DNA from: CAYVMD01 sp964452465 | GTDB lineage: Bacteria; Armatimonadota; JACIXR01 | Direction of reading: 5' to 3' | DNA: 51,597 bases | Assembly: GCA_964452465.1 (NCBI GenBank) | Contig: CAYVMD010000013.1 | Location: 1 to 51,597 of the forward strand | Shown: positions 32,622 to 42,472 of the stretch, in pieces | Numbering within the stretch: position 1 is the stretch's first letter | Layout of the letters: every line of letters starts with the position of its first letter | Made by a program: the position numbers and the translations under genes | Notes under the pieces: model-generated | Told to the model about the DNA's origin: nothing | The model's input: the letters and a program-made list of their open reading frames with translations, nothing else | The model's database searches: none

Positions 32622-34658
32622 CTATCTCCTCTTCAATCCCATGTTTTCACAGGGAATTTGTTTGAAACCCGCACGGATAGGGGGAGAATCTCCCCTCAGT
32701 TTTACACAGGGCACCTTGCAGATCTCGAACCACTCTGGCTTAACATCAACGAAATTGTCGACGAGCTCTTGCTTCCCCCTGTCGATGAACGCCTTACAAT
32801 TGTAAACGATATTTCTCGCCAGGACATTTGGCCTCGTATCCTCAAGGATATTGGCAAGCCAGGGGTATTTCGAAAGATAAGGCTCCTTCCTGAGATCTAT
32901 CTCTCCGAATAACCTCTCATTGTAGGGCGGGTTGGCCCAGAAGCTCTTCCACATCTCCTGGCTCCAAGGGGTCTCATTGTATGCCTGCTGACATTCGATG
33001 AAGATGTTGTTCTCCACCACATTATACCTCCCGCCATGAATGAAAACTGCGCCGAAATTAGCATGCCCGGGCACGCACGCCCTATAAAAGATGTTGCCGT
33101 AAACGATATTCCCGCAGTGTCCGTCATCAAGGTAAACGCTAGCAACTCCCTGCCCTACGAATCTCCCTATGTCATGAAAATAGTTGTATCTTATGATGTT
33201 CCCCTGCATGGAAGGATCCCTACCGCTGTATATGGCACCCGCATCGCTTGTTTCCAGCACGACATTGTAGATCTCGTTAAATTCGATTATATTGTCGTTG
33301 CCAGCCCATCCAATTGCCATGTGAGGCGCATCATGGATGAGGTTATTGGAGACGAGGTTCCCCACTCCGTTTATTTGGACAGCGGGTCGATATACTCTAA
33401 TCCAGAGGGAAAAATCGCGAATGTGGTTGTTTGCAATCCTGTTATTTCCCGCGGTAAGAGTTTTCCTGTCTCCTCCCTCAAGATATATCCCCCCCTCTCC
33501 CACATTGTAAATATCGCAATCACGAATCGTTGACTCCTTTACATTGTGAGCCCTTATCGCCCAACCGCCGAGATTCCTGAAGACGCACTTTGCAACGCTA
33601 ACTTGGGAACAATCCTGGATAACGATCGCCTCCTTCCTTGAGGTCTCAAAAACGATGTTCTCTATTCTCACCCCCGAACAATTCCTCAGCTCGATCATTG
33701 GTTGCTCGTTAACCGATACAAGCGCTTCACCCCTCTCTATACTGGAAGGAGGGTAGAAATAGAGATCTCCTGTAGAGGCATCGAGGTACCATTCTCCCGG
33801 TCGGGTTATTTCGCACAGGGCGTTGTAGATAAAGTATCTCGCTCCCTCCTTGTAGCCATATTCGTGAGAATCCGGGTTTTTAAGAGAGATGACGCCCGTT
33901 TCGGGATCGACCGGTTCGTTTGCCGAAGGCAAATGAGAAGGCCGCCCAACCGAAGGGAGGGCGACTGACTCGATTTCCATATGCTGGGGTGCCCAGTCGA
34001 AGAACCAGTATCCGAAAGCTCTCAGAGATTTTTCCTCCCTCCATTTTTCCAACCTCTCTAATTCGGCATTACAGTGAAACTTGCCCTTTCCTTTTATTTG
34101 CCCCGTCAAAGCGAAATCCTCATCGGGCCATCTCGCGATCTGCATTGGTTTTCCATTGAAGTATAGGAACATTTGGGAGCCTGTAGAAGTTGCCCAATTA
34201 GGTTGGGAGAAATCCCCCAAGTTGGTTATGCCCTGCTCCTTCAAATTGGTCTTAAAGATCTTATCCCTTACACTTTTATCCAATCTATTTAAGATATCCC
34301 TGTCCCTTACCTTTTTCCACTTTGTTATCTTCCTTCCACCGGTGAGGATCACCTTTCCATTTCCCCTAACGGCCAAACCACTGCATCCCTCAATCGCGAT
34401 TTTCTCTAAAATCTGATGGGTTCCACCCATTATTTCAATGGTTATGCCTCCTTCCGGGAATTTCCCCGCCTTTTTGAGAGTCTCGATCTCTTCCACCGCC
34501 CTTTGCAGCGTCAAAAAGGGTCCATTGTTGGACTTTTTATCCGAATGGGGAGATCTCCCCGACCATCTATCATTGCCTCTCGGCGAGACATACAACACCA
34601 ATTTCGCCTCCAATGTGAGAGTAGACAGTAACATAAACAGAACCACACACTGTTTCAT
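32622..34658 (-). CDS. Secreted right-handed beta-helix protein, GH141-like, with an inserted repeat
   Basis: This 678-residue protein has a signal peptide (MKQCVVLFMLLSTLTLEAK) and starts in the typical way for this family (LVLYVSPRGNDRWSGR, PFLTLQRAVEEIE, LTGGRKITKWK), followed by a mid-protein beta-sandwich insertion (FLYFNGKPMQIARWPDEDF) and many right-handed beta-helix rungs (SNNLIHDAPHMAIGWAGND). The layout fits GH141, known for alpha-L-fucosidase on rhamnogalacturonan II and for xylanase activity. Around residue 250, after IESV, an extra 18-residue stretch (about ALPSVGRPSHLPSANEPV) is encoded by a copy of the dispersed hairpin element. The ATG at 34658 has GGGGAGGAAG upstream, so the longer start at 34700 is rejected. 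It heads the operon with GH78, SDR and GH36. Confidence 0.78.
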   Translation of the reverse strand: MKQCVVLFMLLSTLTLEAKLVLYVSPRGNDRWSGRSPHSDKKSNNGPFLTLQRAVEEIETLKKAGKFPEGGITIEIMGGTHQILEKIAIEGCSGLAVRGNGKVILTGGRKITKWKKVRDRDILNRLDKSVRDKIFKTNLKEQGITNLGDFSQPNWATSTGSQMFLYFNGKPMQIARWPDEDFALTGQIKGKGKFHCNAELERLEKWREEKSLRAFGYWFFDWAPQHMEIESVALPSVGRPSHLPSANEPVDPETGVISLKNPDSHEYGYKEGARYFIYNALCEITRPGEWYLDASTGDLYFYPPSSIERGEALVSVNEQPMIELRNCSGVRIENIVFETSRKEAIVIQDCSQVSVAKCVFRNLGGWAIRAHNVKESTIRDCDIYNVGEGGIYLEGGDRKTLTAGNNRIANNHIRDFSLWIRVYRPAVQINGVGNLVSNNLIHDAPHMAIGWAGNDNIIEFNEIYNVVLETSDAGAIYSGRDPSMQGNIIRYNYFHDIGRFVGQGVASVYLDDGHCGNIVYGNIFYRACVPGHANFGAVFIHGGRYNVVENNIFIECQQAYNETPWSQEMWKSFWANPPYNERLFGEIDLRKEPYLSKYPWLANILEDTRPNVLARNIVYNCKAFIDRGKQELVDNFVDVKPEWFEICKVPCVKLRGDSPPIRAGFKQIPCENMGLKRR
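33912..33965 (-). repeat. Hairpin element copy C: 54-bp in-frame insertion in the GH141-like gene
   Basis: The segment carries GTTGGGCGG, CCTTCTCATTTGCC and TTCGGCAAACGA on the minus strand, matching the ends of copies A and B. TTTGCC-TTC-GGCAAA forms a perfect 6-bp hairpin. GTCG occurs on both sides, 54 bp apart, as a short target duplication would. The length is a multiple of three and the host frame stays open. Confidence 0.65.
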
Positions 34659-34796
34659 TTTTTCTTCCTCCCCGAGGATATTAAATTTCCTGGGTCGCAA
34701 GCCTTTTCAGGCCTACGACGCTATTATGATAGCCAACTTCGGATCCCGCAGTAAAGGGCGAAACATCCTCATTTTCCTACCGTTGGGTAATTTCTT

Positions 34797-34825
34797 TTGA
34801 CAACTTTTCCGGGGGAAATTAGCAT
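34797..34825 (+). promoter_or_regulatory. Promoter for the CocE-like lipoprotein gene
   Basis: A consensus TTGACA and a TAGCAT -10 (17-bp spacer) lie just upstream of AAAGGAGG and the ATG at 34847, so the leader would be very short. The rest of the divergent gap (34659-34796) has only a weak minus-strand TTTACT/TATCAT pair for the beta-helix gene. Confidence 0.45.
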
Positions 34826-34846
34826 TCTGGAAAGGAGGCGGACGCC

Positions 34847-36481
34847 ATGAAGCTGAGCGTGTTGAGAAAGCTAACTTTTATCCTGTTCATTGCAGTTTTC
34901 CTGCTTCTCAGTTGTGTCCAATCCCCAGCGGAAAAGCAAACCTACATGGTTCCCATGCGGGATGGAGTGAAATTGGCTACCGATGTCTACCTACCCGATG
35001 AGAAAGGACCCTTCCCCGTCGCGCTGATTCGAACCCCTTACGATAAGAACGCTATAGAGGGAATTGGTGTCGACGGGGCGCGCCGAGGATACGCTGTAGT
35101 CGTCCAAGATACAAGGGGGAGGTTTGCCTCGGAGGGAGCAAACTTACCCTTCGAGACCGATGCCCGAGATGGCTACGATACGGTAGAATGGATCGTCAAA
35201 CAACCGTGGTGCAATGGCAAAATCGGCACCTTCGGTGGATCCGCTTTGGGGATAACCCAATTGCTTTTAGCAAGCACTGGTACCCAGCACCTAACTGCCC
35301 AATATATCGTCGTGGCAGGACCTAGCTTCTACCACGATGCTATTTACACGGGCGGGGAATTCCGCAAATCTTTGACGGAGGACTGGCTAAGGGTAACCAA
35401 GTTCCACCCCAATGCCCTCAAGATATGGAAGAGCCATCCCACCTACGATGCATATTGGAAAGCGAGGGACATAACGAATTACTTTTCCAAAGTCGATTAC
35501 CCCGCGGTCCATGTAGGGGGATGGTTTGACATATTCGCTCAAGGCACGATAAACGCCTTCCTCGGCTATCAGACCAAAGGGGGACCAAATGCGAGGGGGA
35601 AACAGAAGCTCATTATGGGACCTTGGACGCACGGCGTCCTTCAAGAGAAAGCGGGCGAGTTGACCTTCCCCGGAGGGAATAAACCCCCGGTAAAATATGT
35701 GGATCCCTGGAGCTGGTTCGATCATTACCTCAAGGGGATAGATAATGGCGTGGATAAGGAGCCAGCGGTGGTTTACTATGTGATGGGGGATGTAACCTCT
35801 CCCAATGGACCGGGCAACGAATGGCGCACCGCCGATACTTGGCCACCGGTAAAAGCGGATCCCACCCCCCTCTACCTTTCCCCCGATAGGAGCCTCTCTT
35901 GGACAACACCCTCCAAGGAAGGGAAGATTTCCTACACCTACGATCCCCGTAACCCCGTTCCCACGGTAGGAGGCTATCAACTAACCATCCCCGCTGGACC
36001 GATGGATCAGCGAAAGATAGAGGACCGCTCCGATGTACTGGTCTTCACCAGCGAACCCTTAAAGGAACCCTTAGAGGTCACAGGGAGGGTAAAAGCGGTT
36101 ATCTGGGCATCCAGCTCCGCTCCCGACACGGATTTTCTGGTGAGGCTATGCGATGTCTATCCCGATGGGCGCTCCTACAATATCTGTGAGGGGATAATCC
36201 GCGCCTGCTTCCGGGAGTCCTTCTCCCAGCCCAAATGGCTGGAAAAGGGGAAGGTTTATCGCTTCGAGATCGACCTTTGGTCAACGAGCATAATCTTCAA
36301 TAAGGGACACCGCATAAGGGTGCATGTAACCTCCAGCAGTTATCCCGGATGGGAGGCAAATCCCAACACCGCCACCCTCGTTCACGATCCCCAACGAGCC
36401 CAGGTTGCCACCAATACGATCTATGTAGGTGCTCAGTATCCTTCCCATATACTCCTGCCCATCGTTAAGGGCAAGAAATAG
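34847..36481 (+). CDS. CocE/NonD-family hydrolase, predicted lipoprotein
   Basis: This 544-residue protein has a lipoprotein signal with lipobox LLSC (C23). It then has the X-Pro dipeptidyl-peptidase/cocaine-esterase-like alpha/beta hydrolase domain: MRDGVKLATDVYLPD at the start, QDTRGRFASEG, and the nucleophile S132 in GTFGGSALGITQ. The C-terminal jelly-roll domain (about 345-540) includes PDTDFLVRLCDVYPDG and a closing HILLPI. Relatives cleave esters, amides or Xaa-Pro dipeptides. It is the only plus-strand gene in 23-48 kb, inside a glycoside hydrolase region, so removal of acyl esters from carbohydrates is a reasonable guess but not shown. AAAGGAGG precedes the ATG. Confidence 0.88.
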   Translation: MKLSVLRKLTFILFIAVFLLLSCVQSPAEKQTYMVPMRDGVKLATDVYLPDEKGPFPVALIRTPYDKNAIEGIGVDGARRGYAVVVQDTRGRFASEGANLPFETDARDGYDTVEWIVKQPWCNGKIGTFGGSALGITQLLLASTGTQHLTAQYIVVAGPSFYHDAIYTGGEFRKSLTEDWLRVTKFHPNALKIWKSHPTYDAYWKARDITNYFSKVDYPAVHVGGWFDIFAQGTINAFLGYQTKGGPNARGKQKLIMGPWTHGVLQEKAGELTFPGGNKPPVKYVDPWSWFDHYLKGIDNGVDKEPAVVYYVMGDVTSPNGPGNEWRTADTWPPVKADPTPLYLSPDRSLSWTTPSKEGKISYTYDPRNPVPTVGGYQLTIPAGPMDQRKIEDRSDVLVFTSEPLKEPLEVTGRVKAVIWASSSAPDTDFLVRLCDVYPDGRSYNICEGIIRACFRESFSQPKWLEKGKVYRFEIDLWSTSIIFNKGHRIRVHVTSSSYPGWEANPNTATLVHDPQRAQVATNTIYVGAQYPSHILLPIVKGKK

Positions 36482-36514
36482 GTTTAGGTTAAAAAGTTTC
36501 TCCCTTCTCTTGTT

Positions 36515-39244
36515 TCATCTCAAGCGAAGCAAGGCGGGAGGACGGGCGGAAAAGCGCAATTCCTCGCCCTCCTTGCCATAATAACCACCCCAGCCAATGC
36601 TTATCGCCACTATGTTGCCCCAATTTAGATTTTCTCCCTTCCCCCAAGGCACCGCGTGAAAGGCACCAAGCGGTATCAACACATCCCCTGTGCTTCCCTC
36701 AGAGATGGTCAACCCGGTATCGGCGAGGAAATCCACCCCTTCCCCGTCCCGCAGGATAGCGAACAGCCTGGCGGGCGACCCTTGCCCCTTGGGAAGGAAA
36801 ATCCTAAAGGAGAGACAGTCAACATCCCGTAGATTAAGCGGTTGGGAATAGAGAAAGGAAAGGAAGAGAAAGCAATCCACTTCCCCCTTCTTCAACTTCC
36901 CCTTTGTCTGCCACATATCGTCTGTCCTGGATAGATCCCCCTCCACGAACTCCCCAGAGGAGATCCTAACCTCGGAGGGGGTGGGCGATTCACCCTTGAA
37001 TAGGTCTTCCCCGGAGGGCGTTAGCCTCTTGGGGAGCTCCACGGCAGGGAAGCATACGAAAAGCCCATCGTAGGGTCCAAACTCCAACTCCACCCATCTC
37101 TCCTTTGGCAAGGGCTTTACGCTCCCATCCTTGGGATCCCAAACCTCTCCTTCTTTCCCTCGGAAGGAAACCCCCACCTTGTAGGGCTCACCGCTATCGT
37201 TTATGAGGAAATATACATCTCTGTTATCTATCCTACGATGGGTTATTCTGATGGGCGATCTCGGCTCCCTCACCTTTACATCCTGTTCTATTATTCTATC
37301 CAATACGGCGGGGAGAAGCGCCACAGCATTGCGAGGGATGAACACCGCTACCCCGCCCTTCTTGTTCTTTTTTATGCTCAATCCCTCTCCCTTGCCAAAC
37401 AGTTGGCTCGCCATCCCCTCCACCTCGGGAGAGGGAAACTCCTTCTCGCTGTTTTGGGGTAAAGCGCCCAGGGAAACGATCACTCCCCCTTCCTGCCAAA
37501 ATCTATATAATTTCCTCCAAACCTCCAACGACAGTGTATCCACTCCGGGGAGGACAATTACCCTCCATTTCATTCCCTCATAAACCAAGGAATCGCCTTG
37601 CAGGGAGGCAGAAAGCAAGGTGGGAGAGTCAACATAGAGGAAATCGCGATTAGCGTTATAAAGGGCATCGGAGGCTTGGTTGAATATGCTTTCTATACGC
37701 TGGGCAGTGGGGGAATCGGTCGCCCCTTGGGTGGCAGGGCGAAAATGCACCCACATGCTCTCTATGGGATAAAGGAGAGCAATATCCGCCACCTGATGTC
37801 CTCCCCTGAGCATCGTGCAGCATCTTCCGACCCATTCGTTCAATCGCCTCAATTGTTCATCGGAGAGGTTGGTGAAGGTATAGTAACTGGTTATCGTGTT
37901 TATACCTCCGTGGATGAGGCGGTTGCATGTCCCTCGTATCTCGTCCTCCGTCACCACCCGGATGGGACGGTTATCCCCCTGGGGTCTGTAGACCTGGACG
38001 AAATCGGAGGTCTCGCACATGGTGTAACTACTGCGGTTCAAATCCCTCGCGCTTCCTATGAGGCGGGCGATCCTCCAAGGCACCTCGGAAGGAACGCTGG
38101 TGAGACAATCTATGCTAGGGGCATCGAGGTACTTAACGCATAGGAAGAAGTTTCCGTATAGAGCGACATGATCGGTTAGGTTCTCCTCGAGGAGAAGATG
38201 CCCACCCGAAGCGATGCCGTGCTTCCTGCACCAATCTCTTATTTGTCTGAAGAACCCCTCCGCCACCAGTTCCCCCACGGTTTGCCAGAAATCGTAGCGA
38301 ACCTTGGGGGCATTCTCCCCTTCCGCTACAAGAAGGGGCAAATAAGGCAGGAGGTCGTAGCCCCTCCTTTTCTTGAATTCCTCCGGCAAATTGGGCGCCC
38401 AAGGGACGGGACGGTAGGTAGTAGGGAGGAAGAACCTGCTCATGAGAGAGGGCTCATCGGTAAAGGTGGCGATGAAGTATCGGCTTAAGTCCTCGCCGAG
38501 GTGCTTGGCATACTGCTCGTGGGTGAGTTCGATGAACCTCTTCGTGGGCTCGGGCATCAACAGGTTGATATAGGGCAATTTGTCGGCGAGGCTGATGGCA
38601 GCATGGGTATTGTGGTATAGACGGCTCTCCGATACCAGCATGATCTGCCATTCCCCCTCCGGCACCCTCCAGCGTAGTTCGTCCTCCTTTACGTATTCTC
38701 CCAGGTCCACCTTGCCCTTTAAATCTATGCCCTTAGAGGTAAGGGGAAACGCCCAAACACCGATGAGTTTGCCAGGTGGGAGAGCCAACTCCACCACTTC
38801 CCCTCCCCTTTTCATAACTTCGACGAACAGCAAGCCCCTCGCCTCCCACTCAGGGTGGTCCTTCAAGGTTAACCCTCCCGCCGTACCGGAGGGATATCCT
38901 CTTTCGTCGTAGAGCCAAAGGGCCATATTGAGCTCCTTTGCTTTCTTCACCCCTCTCAGGAAGGACTGCCACTTCTCCTCGCTTTGGAGGTAATTCTCGA
39001 AGGATACATTGCAAACGACCCCTCCGAAACCTTGGGAGAGCAAACGCTCGAAAAGGGCATCCTGTTGATCCGGGCTATCAGGAAGGCTATGCACTATTTT
39101 CAATATGCGGGCATCGGCGGGAGGGTTGAGGAATCTCTCCCGCAAAGGACGGTTATCGGCAGGCAGAAGCATTGGTATCACCCTTTCTTTTTCAAAACAA
39201 AGGATAGCAAACATCATCAGCCAAGCAAGTTTCTTGCACTTCAT
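36515..39244 (-). CDS. Secreted GH106-like glycoside hydrolase
   Basis: This 909-residue protein has a short hydrophobic N terminus (LAWLMMFAILCF) that may be a signal segment. The barrel region has NMALWLYDERGYPSGTAGG (106-124), a hallmark of GH106 and related alpha-L-rhamnosidase-like proteins, and E264 in IATFTDEPSLM as a candidate catalytic glutamate. Later parts look like an inactive glutaminase-like/flavodoxin-like region (YEGMKWRVIVLPGVDTLS) and a C-terminal beta-sandwich binding domain (about 760-909). GH106 enzymes remove rhamnose from rhamnogalacturonan, but this protein is divergent and the substrate is inferred. It starts 3 nt after the stop of the DUF6259 gene with GAGGTGG just before it, so the genes are coupled. 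It is convergent with the CocE-like gene. Confidence 0.7.
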   Translation of the reverse strand: MKCKKLAWLMMFAILCFEKERVIPMLLPADNRPLRERFLNPPADARILKIVHSLPDSPDQQDALFERLLSQGFGGVVCNVSFENYLQSEEKWQSFLRGVKKAKELNMALWLYDERGYPSGTAGGLTLKDHPEWEARGLLFVEVMKRGGEVVELALPPGKLIGVWAFPLTSKGIDLKGKVDLGEYVKEDELRWRVPEGEWQIMLVSESRLYHNTHAAISLADKLPYINLLMPEPTKRFIELTHEQYAKHLGEDLSRYFIATFTDEPSLMSRFFLPTTYRPVPWAPNLPEEFKKRRGYDLLPYLPLLVAEGENAPKVRYDFWQTVGELVAEGFFRQIRDWCRKHGIASGGHLLLEENLTDHVALYGNFFLCVKYLDAPSIDCLTSVPSEVPWRIARLIGSARDLNRSSYTMCETSDFVQVYRPQGDNRPIRVVTEDEIRGTCNRLIHGGINTITSYYTFTNLSDEQLRRLNEWVGRCCTMLRGGHQVADIALLYPIESMWVHFRPATQGATDSPTAQRIESIFNQASDALYNANRDFLYVDSPTLLSASLQGDSLVYEGMKWRVIVLPGVDTLSLEVWRKLYRFWQEGGVIVSLGALPQNSEKEFPSPEVEGMASQLFGKGEGLSIKKNKKGGVAVFIPRNAVALLPAVLDRIIEQDVKVREPRSPIRITHRRIDNRDVYFLINDSGEPYKVGVSFRGKEGEVWDPKDGSVKPLPKERWVELEFGPYDGLFVCFPAVELPKRLTPSGEDLFKGESPTPSEVRISSGEFVEGDLSRTDDMWQTKGKLKKGEVDCFLFLSFLYSQPLNLRDVDCLSFRIFLPKGQGSPARLFAILRDGEGVDFLADTGLTISEGSTGDVLIPLGAFHAVPWGKGENLNWGNIVAISIGWGGYYGKEGEELRFSARPPALLRLR

Positions 39245-39247
39245 TCA

Positions 39248-42200
39248 TTACCACCTCTCAACTCGGGAGCATTTTGACATTAAATCCCCTTCTTTTACAA
39301 GCCGAACCTCCCAGGGAGATAGCCTTAGGGGGAAATTCTTCCCCCTCCATTCCAACCAAACCCTTTGGGGCCGATCGGTGATATTGACGAGGATGACCGC
39401 TTCCTCACCCCGGGGGGAACGGAAGGCATTGTGCAATACAGCGGGAAGGGTACGCGTGAAGAAGGGATGCCCCGTTGCCTCGATGTCTGTCTTGACCCAT
39501 AAACTCAATACATAGCGCTTGCTGACCTCCAATTTCTGGGGCAGTTGGACCTGTATGTGAGCAATATCCCCTTCACCCTCGTTCTCCAGAAGAAGGCTAT
39601 AGTTGCCGGAACGCCTCTCGCCCTCATCCTTCCCCACTTTCCCTTCCCACTTCTCTCCTCCCGCTTCCCTCACCCAAACCCACCCCTCAGGAACGAGGGG
39701 ATTTCCTCCCCACTCCTCGAAATCCCCATTGGGAATGAGGTTCTCCTCACTGTTCTCCTCCTTCAAGGAGACATCGTCTATCCATAGCCTCCCCTTTTTA
39801 GCAAGGTGAAACATCAATATAGCGCTACCCGATTTCCTTTCCAATTGGAAGGTTATCTTGAGGGGTCTCCAATCGGTTTTGGAAGGCACGTCGAGGCTCC
39901 AATGCCCCGTTTCCCGGCTCCAGGGTTGGGCTTGAAAGGCGAAAAGTTGGATTAAAGGGGGCAAAGTTTCTTCCTTGGGGAATCGAACGGAAACGCTCTG
40001 GGTGTTCAGGGGAGGTGGAGGGAGCATCTCCCCAAAGAGGAGGAAATCCTTCCCTTCGGCGAAGACCCGCATCCACTGCCGGAACAGATGGGAAAGGGGC
40101 GTTTCTGGACGCCTCACGGGATACCATTTGTCATCTATCCCCAAGACCTCCAAGGATATGTCATCAAACCACGCCCTCCCTGCCCCCTCCAAATGGAGCA
40201 TTAGCCTGATTTGAGAGGTGCCTGGGGGGATCTGAAAAACCATCTCCCTCAAAACCCAGTCCGTTCGTTGGGGAATGGGGATTGACCAATAAGATAGTCC
40301 CTGCCAGTTTCGGTCGAGGGCGCCGATTATCACATTGTTTGCCTGCAAAACATCCTCCGAACGAAGCCAGAGTTTAAGCCGATAGGTTTCGCCTGCCTTG
40401 AGCGTCCGTCCATCAACGGGGATGTTCTGACTTACCTGCACGATATCCGAGGGAGATTCGTTCTCCAACCTCAAGGAAGACAAACCGGCGTGCTTCACTC
40501 TTCTATCCTGGTAAGCCTTACCGCTCCACTTTCGCCCCTGCCATTCCCTTACCTTTTCCCAGCCCACAGGGGTCTCGCCGCTAAAAACCTCGAAGTCGCC
40601 GTTCAAGATGGCAGGGAGGGAAGTGAGGGGTATGTAAGAACCGACGAGGGGGATCTTCCCGGTGACGATGGAGTAAGCCATCATACAGGCCTTCGCGGGC
40701 TCGAACCCCTCCGGGGTATGGAGGTAGTAATGGTTGTAGAAGGGAGCATATTCGTGGTATAGGTAGGCGAAGACGGGGGCGGGCTCTCCCCCTCCCCTAT
40801 CGCTTAAGAAGGCTTGATCGTCCCTATAATCCCAAGGACCATTCCCGAAATGTAGGAAGACCTCGTTCGTCCCTTCCAGATTGAAGCCAAGGGAGGGATA
40901 CCTCCGGCGGAGCATTTTGAGCTGCTCTTGCAAGCATTCCGTCTCCCATATGCCATGTCCGGGGGGATGTCCGTGGCTTTCGGCAAAACAGGTGTCCTCT
41001 CCCACTACCCACTCCAGAGGCCATTGCCCTCCTACTACCTGATCCAATTGCACCAGGTCCGCGCTTCGTTTTGCCAATTCCCCTACGATATTGGAGAACC
41101 ACTCCCTCGTCCAAACATCGCCGGGACAAAGGTTGGCGTTCTCACCTCCCAAAAGCCATTCGTAAGACCGTTTGAAAACGCTTCCGTCCCTACAGGCAAC
41201 AGCATGCGGTTTCGCAATCCTCTCGAATTCTTCGAGATCCTCCCATTCGAAACTCCCGTCCTCCCGTTTTCTATAGGTTAGCGTCCATTGATAGGTTGAG
41301 GGGTAGAGATATATGCATCCTTTATGCTCGCGCACTATCCTTACCGCCTCGGCGAAATCCTCGTCGGAGGGATAGAAGGGAAAGTATTTAGGCGACACCC
41401 AGGGAGCAACATGTTCCCATCCCCAAAAGAGGGCAATGGGAGTAAGGTAGGGCGAAGCAAACCTTTTCCAGTAGTGGGCGAACCACCAGGAGATGTAAGG
41501 GGTACTTCCCTCCTGCGTGCGCCGGTCGAAAAGGATCATAACTGGTCTCCCTTTGAGGCATTTGGGGAGATCCTTCCTTTGGATCAACCTTTCCCCGCAC
41601 CAGATTTGTTCCTTCGCCCATCGCTTATAGAGGTTAGCGGCATCCCTCCAATCGGTTGGTTTCTTCTCGTCCTCGCTCCTAAATGTTGTGCAGGCGATCT
41701 CGTAAGCCAGACGAAAGAATCCTCTAAGGGGATGATAACAGAGATGTTGCCAGAAGAGTTCGATACCCTCCTCTTTTCGGCGCATCTCGAACCGTTTGGG
41801 GAATCCCTTATCATCACGAGTGGCGGTGTAGAAACCCAGGGCGGGATCGTAATAACAGGCGAATTGAGCGCATAAACTCCCCGGCTGCTTCGCCCCTACG
41901 CTGTATCCCACTCCCCAACGGGCAACCCTATAGAGACTGGGGATAGCATGGGTAGGGATGCAGGCGAAATCGTCCTCAATCTTATCTCCCAAAGGCGATC
42001 GCGTGAGAAATATGGGGAACTCTATCCTCTCCAGGATCAACGGCTCCTCCCCCTCCACCAAGATAGAAAAATAGAGGAAAGGATCGTTAGAGCGGACGAA
42101 GATATCGCAGACTGCGTTTATATTAAGCCCTCCTATCTTTCGGAAATAGATCGTAGCCAAATGCCTGTCCTGCTCCTTCTTTATCCGAAGATCTACCTCC

Positions 42201-42472
42201 TCAGATTGCAGGCTAGAGAAGATCAGGCTACCTCCCGAGGGGTCACTGCTTTTGGTAAACACCAAACGGAACAGAACAGGGTCCCTGCCTTTGGCGAGCA
42301 GTTCCTCGCCCGTGGCCTTGTCCATGAGGGATAGCATCGCCCCCTTATCATCAAGGAGGAGCTTTAGGCGTTCGTTAAAAACGAGGAGGGTGTTCCCTCT
42401 TCCTTGGATGCCAGCGCTCCCCAAGAGGAGTGAAGGTATAAAGAAAAGGAAGAGGAAGAAGCGCCCGTTCAC
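39248..42472 (-). CDS. Secreted DUF6259-type putative glycoside hydrolase with duplicated binding modules
   Basis: This 1,074-residue protein has a signal peptide (MNGRFFLFLFFIPSLLLGSA), an N-terminal beta-supersandwich like that in GH36/GH97-type enzymes (LLVFNERLKLLLDDKGAMLSL), and a TIM-barrel region (about 300-600) with an unassigned active site (ADLVQLDQVVGG). Two jelly-roll-type binding modules follow: a complete one at about 624-779 (NGDFE to WFDDISLEV), a C-terminal half repeated at 841-905, then a second N-terminal half at 912-995 (NGDFEEWGG). The C-terminal 70 residues resemble the closing beta domain of glycoside hydrolases. The start is a GTG overlapping the previous stop as GTGA. 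Activity is unknown; related proteins lie in plant-polysaccharide loci. Confidence 0.65.
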   Translation of the reverse strand: MNGRFFLFLFFIPSLLLGSAGIQGRGNTLLVFNERLKLLLDDKGAMLSLMDKATGEELLAKGRDPVLFRLVFTKSSDPSGGSLIFSSLQSEEVDLRIKKEQDRHLATIYFRKIGGLNINAVCDIFVRSNDPFLYFSILVEGEEPLILERIEFPIFLTRSPLGDKIEDDFACIPTHAIPSLYRVARWGVGYSVGAKQPGSLCAQFACYYDPALGFYTATRDDKGFPKRFEMRRKEEGIELFWQHLCYHPLRGFFRLAYEIACTTFRSEDEKKPTDWRDAANLYKRWAKEQIWCGERLIQRKDLPKCLKGRPVMILFDRRTQEGSTPYISWWFAHYWKRFASPYLTPIALFWGWEHVAPWVSPKYFPFYPSDEDFAEAVRIVREHKGCIYLYPSTYQWTLTYRKREDGSFEWEDLEEFERIAKPHAVACRDGSVFKRSYEWLLGGENANLCPGDVWTREWFSNIVGELAKRSADLVQLDQVVGGQWPLEWVVGEDTCFAESHGHPPGHGIWETECLQEQLKMLRRRYPSLGFNLEGTNEVFLHFGNGPWDYRDDQAFLSDRGGGEPAPVFAYLYHEYAPFYNHYYLHTPEGFEPAKACMMAYSIVTGKIPLVGSYIPLTSLPAILNGDFEVFSGETPVGWEKVREWQGRKWSGKAYQDRRVKHAGLSSLRLENESPSDIVQVSQNIPVDGRTLKAGETYRLKLWLRSEDVLQANNVIIGALDRNWQGLSYWSIPIPQRTDWVLREMVFQIPPGTSQIRLMLHLEGAGRAWFDDISLEVLGIDDKWYPVRRPETPLSHLFRQWMRVFAEGKDFLLFGEMLPPPPLNTQSVSVRFPKEETLPPLIQLFAFQAQPWSRETGHWSLDVPSKTDWRPLKITFQLERKSGSAILMFHLAKKGRLWIDDVSLKEENSEENLIPNGDFEEWGGNPLVPEGWVWVREAGGEKWEGKVGKDEGERRSGNYSLLLENEGEGDIAHIQVQLPQKLEVSKRYVLSLWVKTDIEATGHPFFTRTLPAVLHNAFRSPRGEEAVILVNITDRPQRVWLEWRGKNFPLRLSPWEVRLVKEGDLMSKCSRVERW
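39488..40603 (-). repeat. Internal duplication of binding-module halves in the DUF6259 gene
   Basis: The encoded residues 624-705 resemble 912-995 (both open with NGDFE and carry GW, KW, SLRLEN/SLLLEN and LWLRS/LWVKT). Residues 716-779 resemble 841-905 (WSIPIPQRTDW/WSLDVPSKTDW, LMLHLEGAGRAWFDD/LMFHLAKKGRLWIDD). The halves thus appear as N, C, then C, N. Judged by eye from the protein. Confidence 0.6.
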
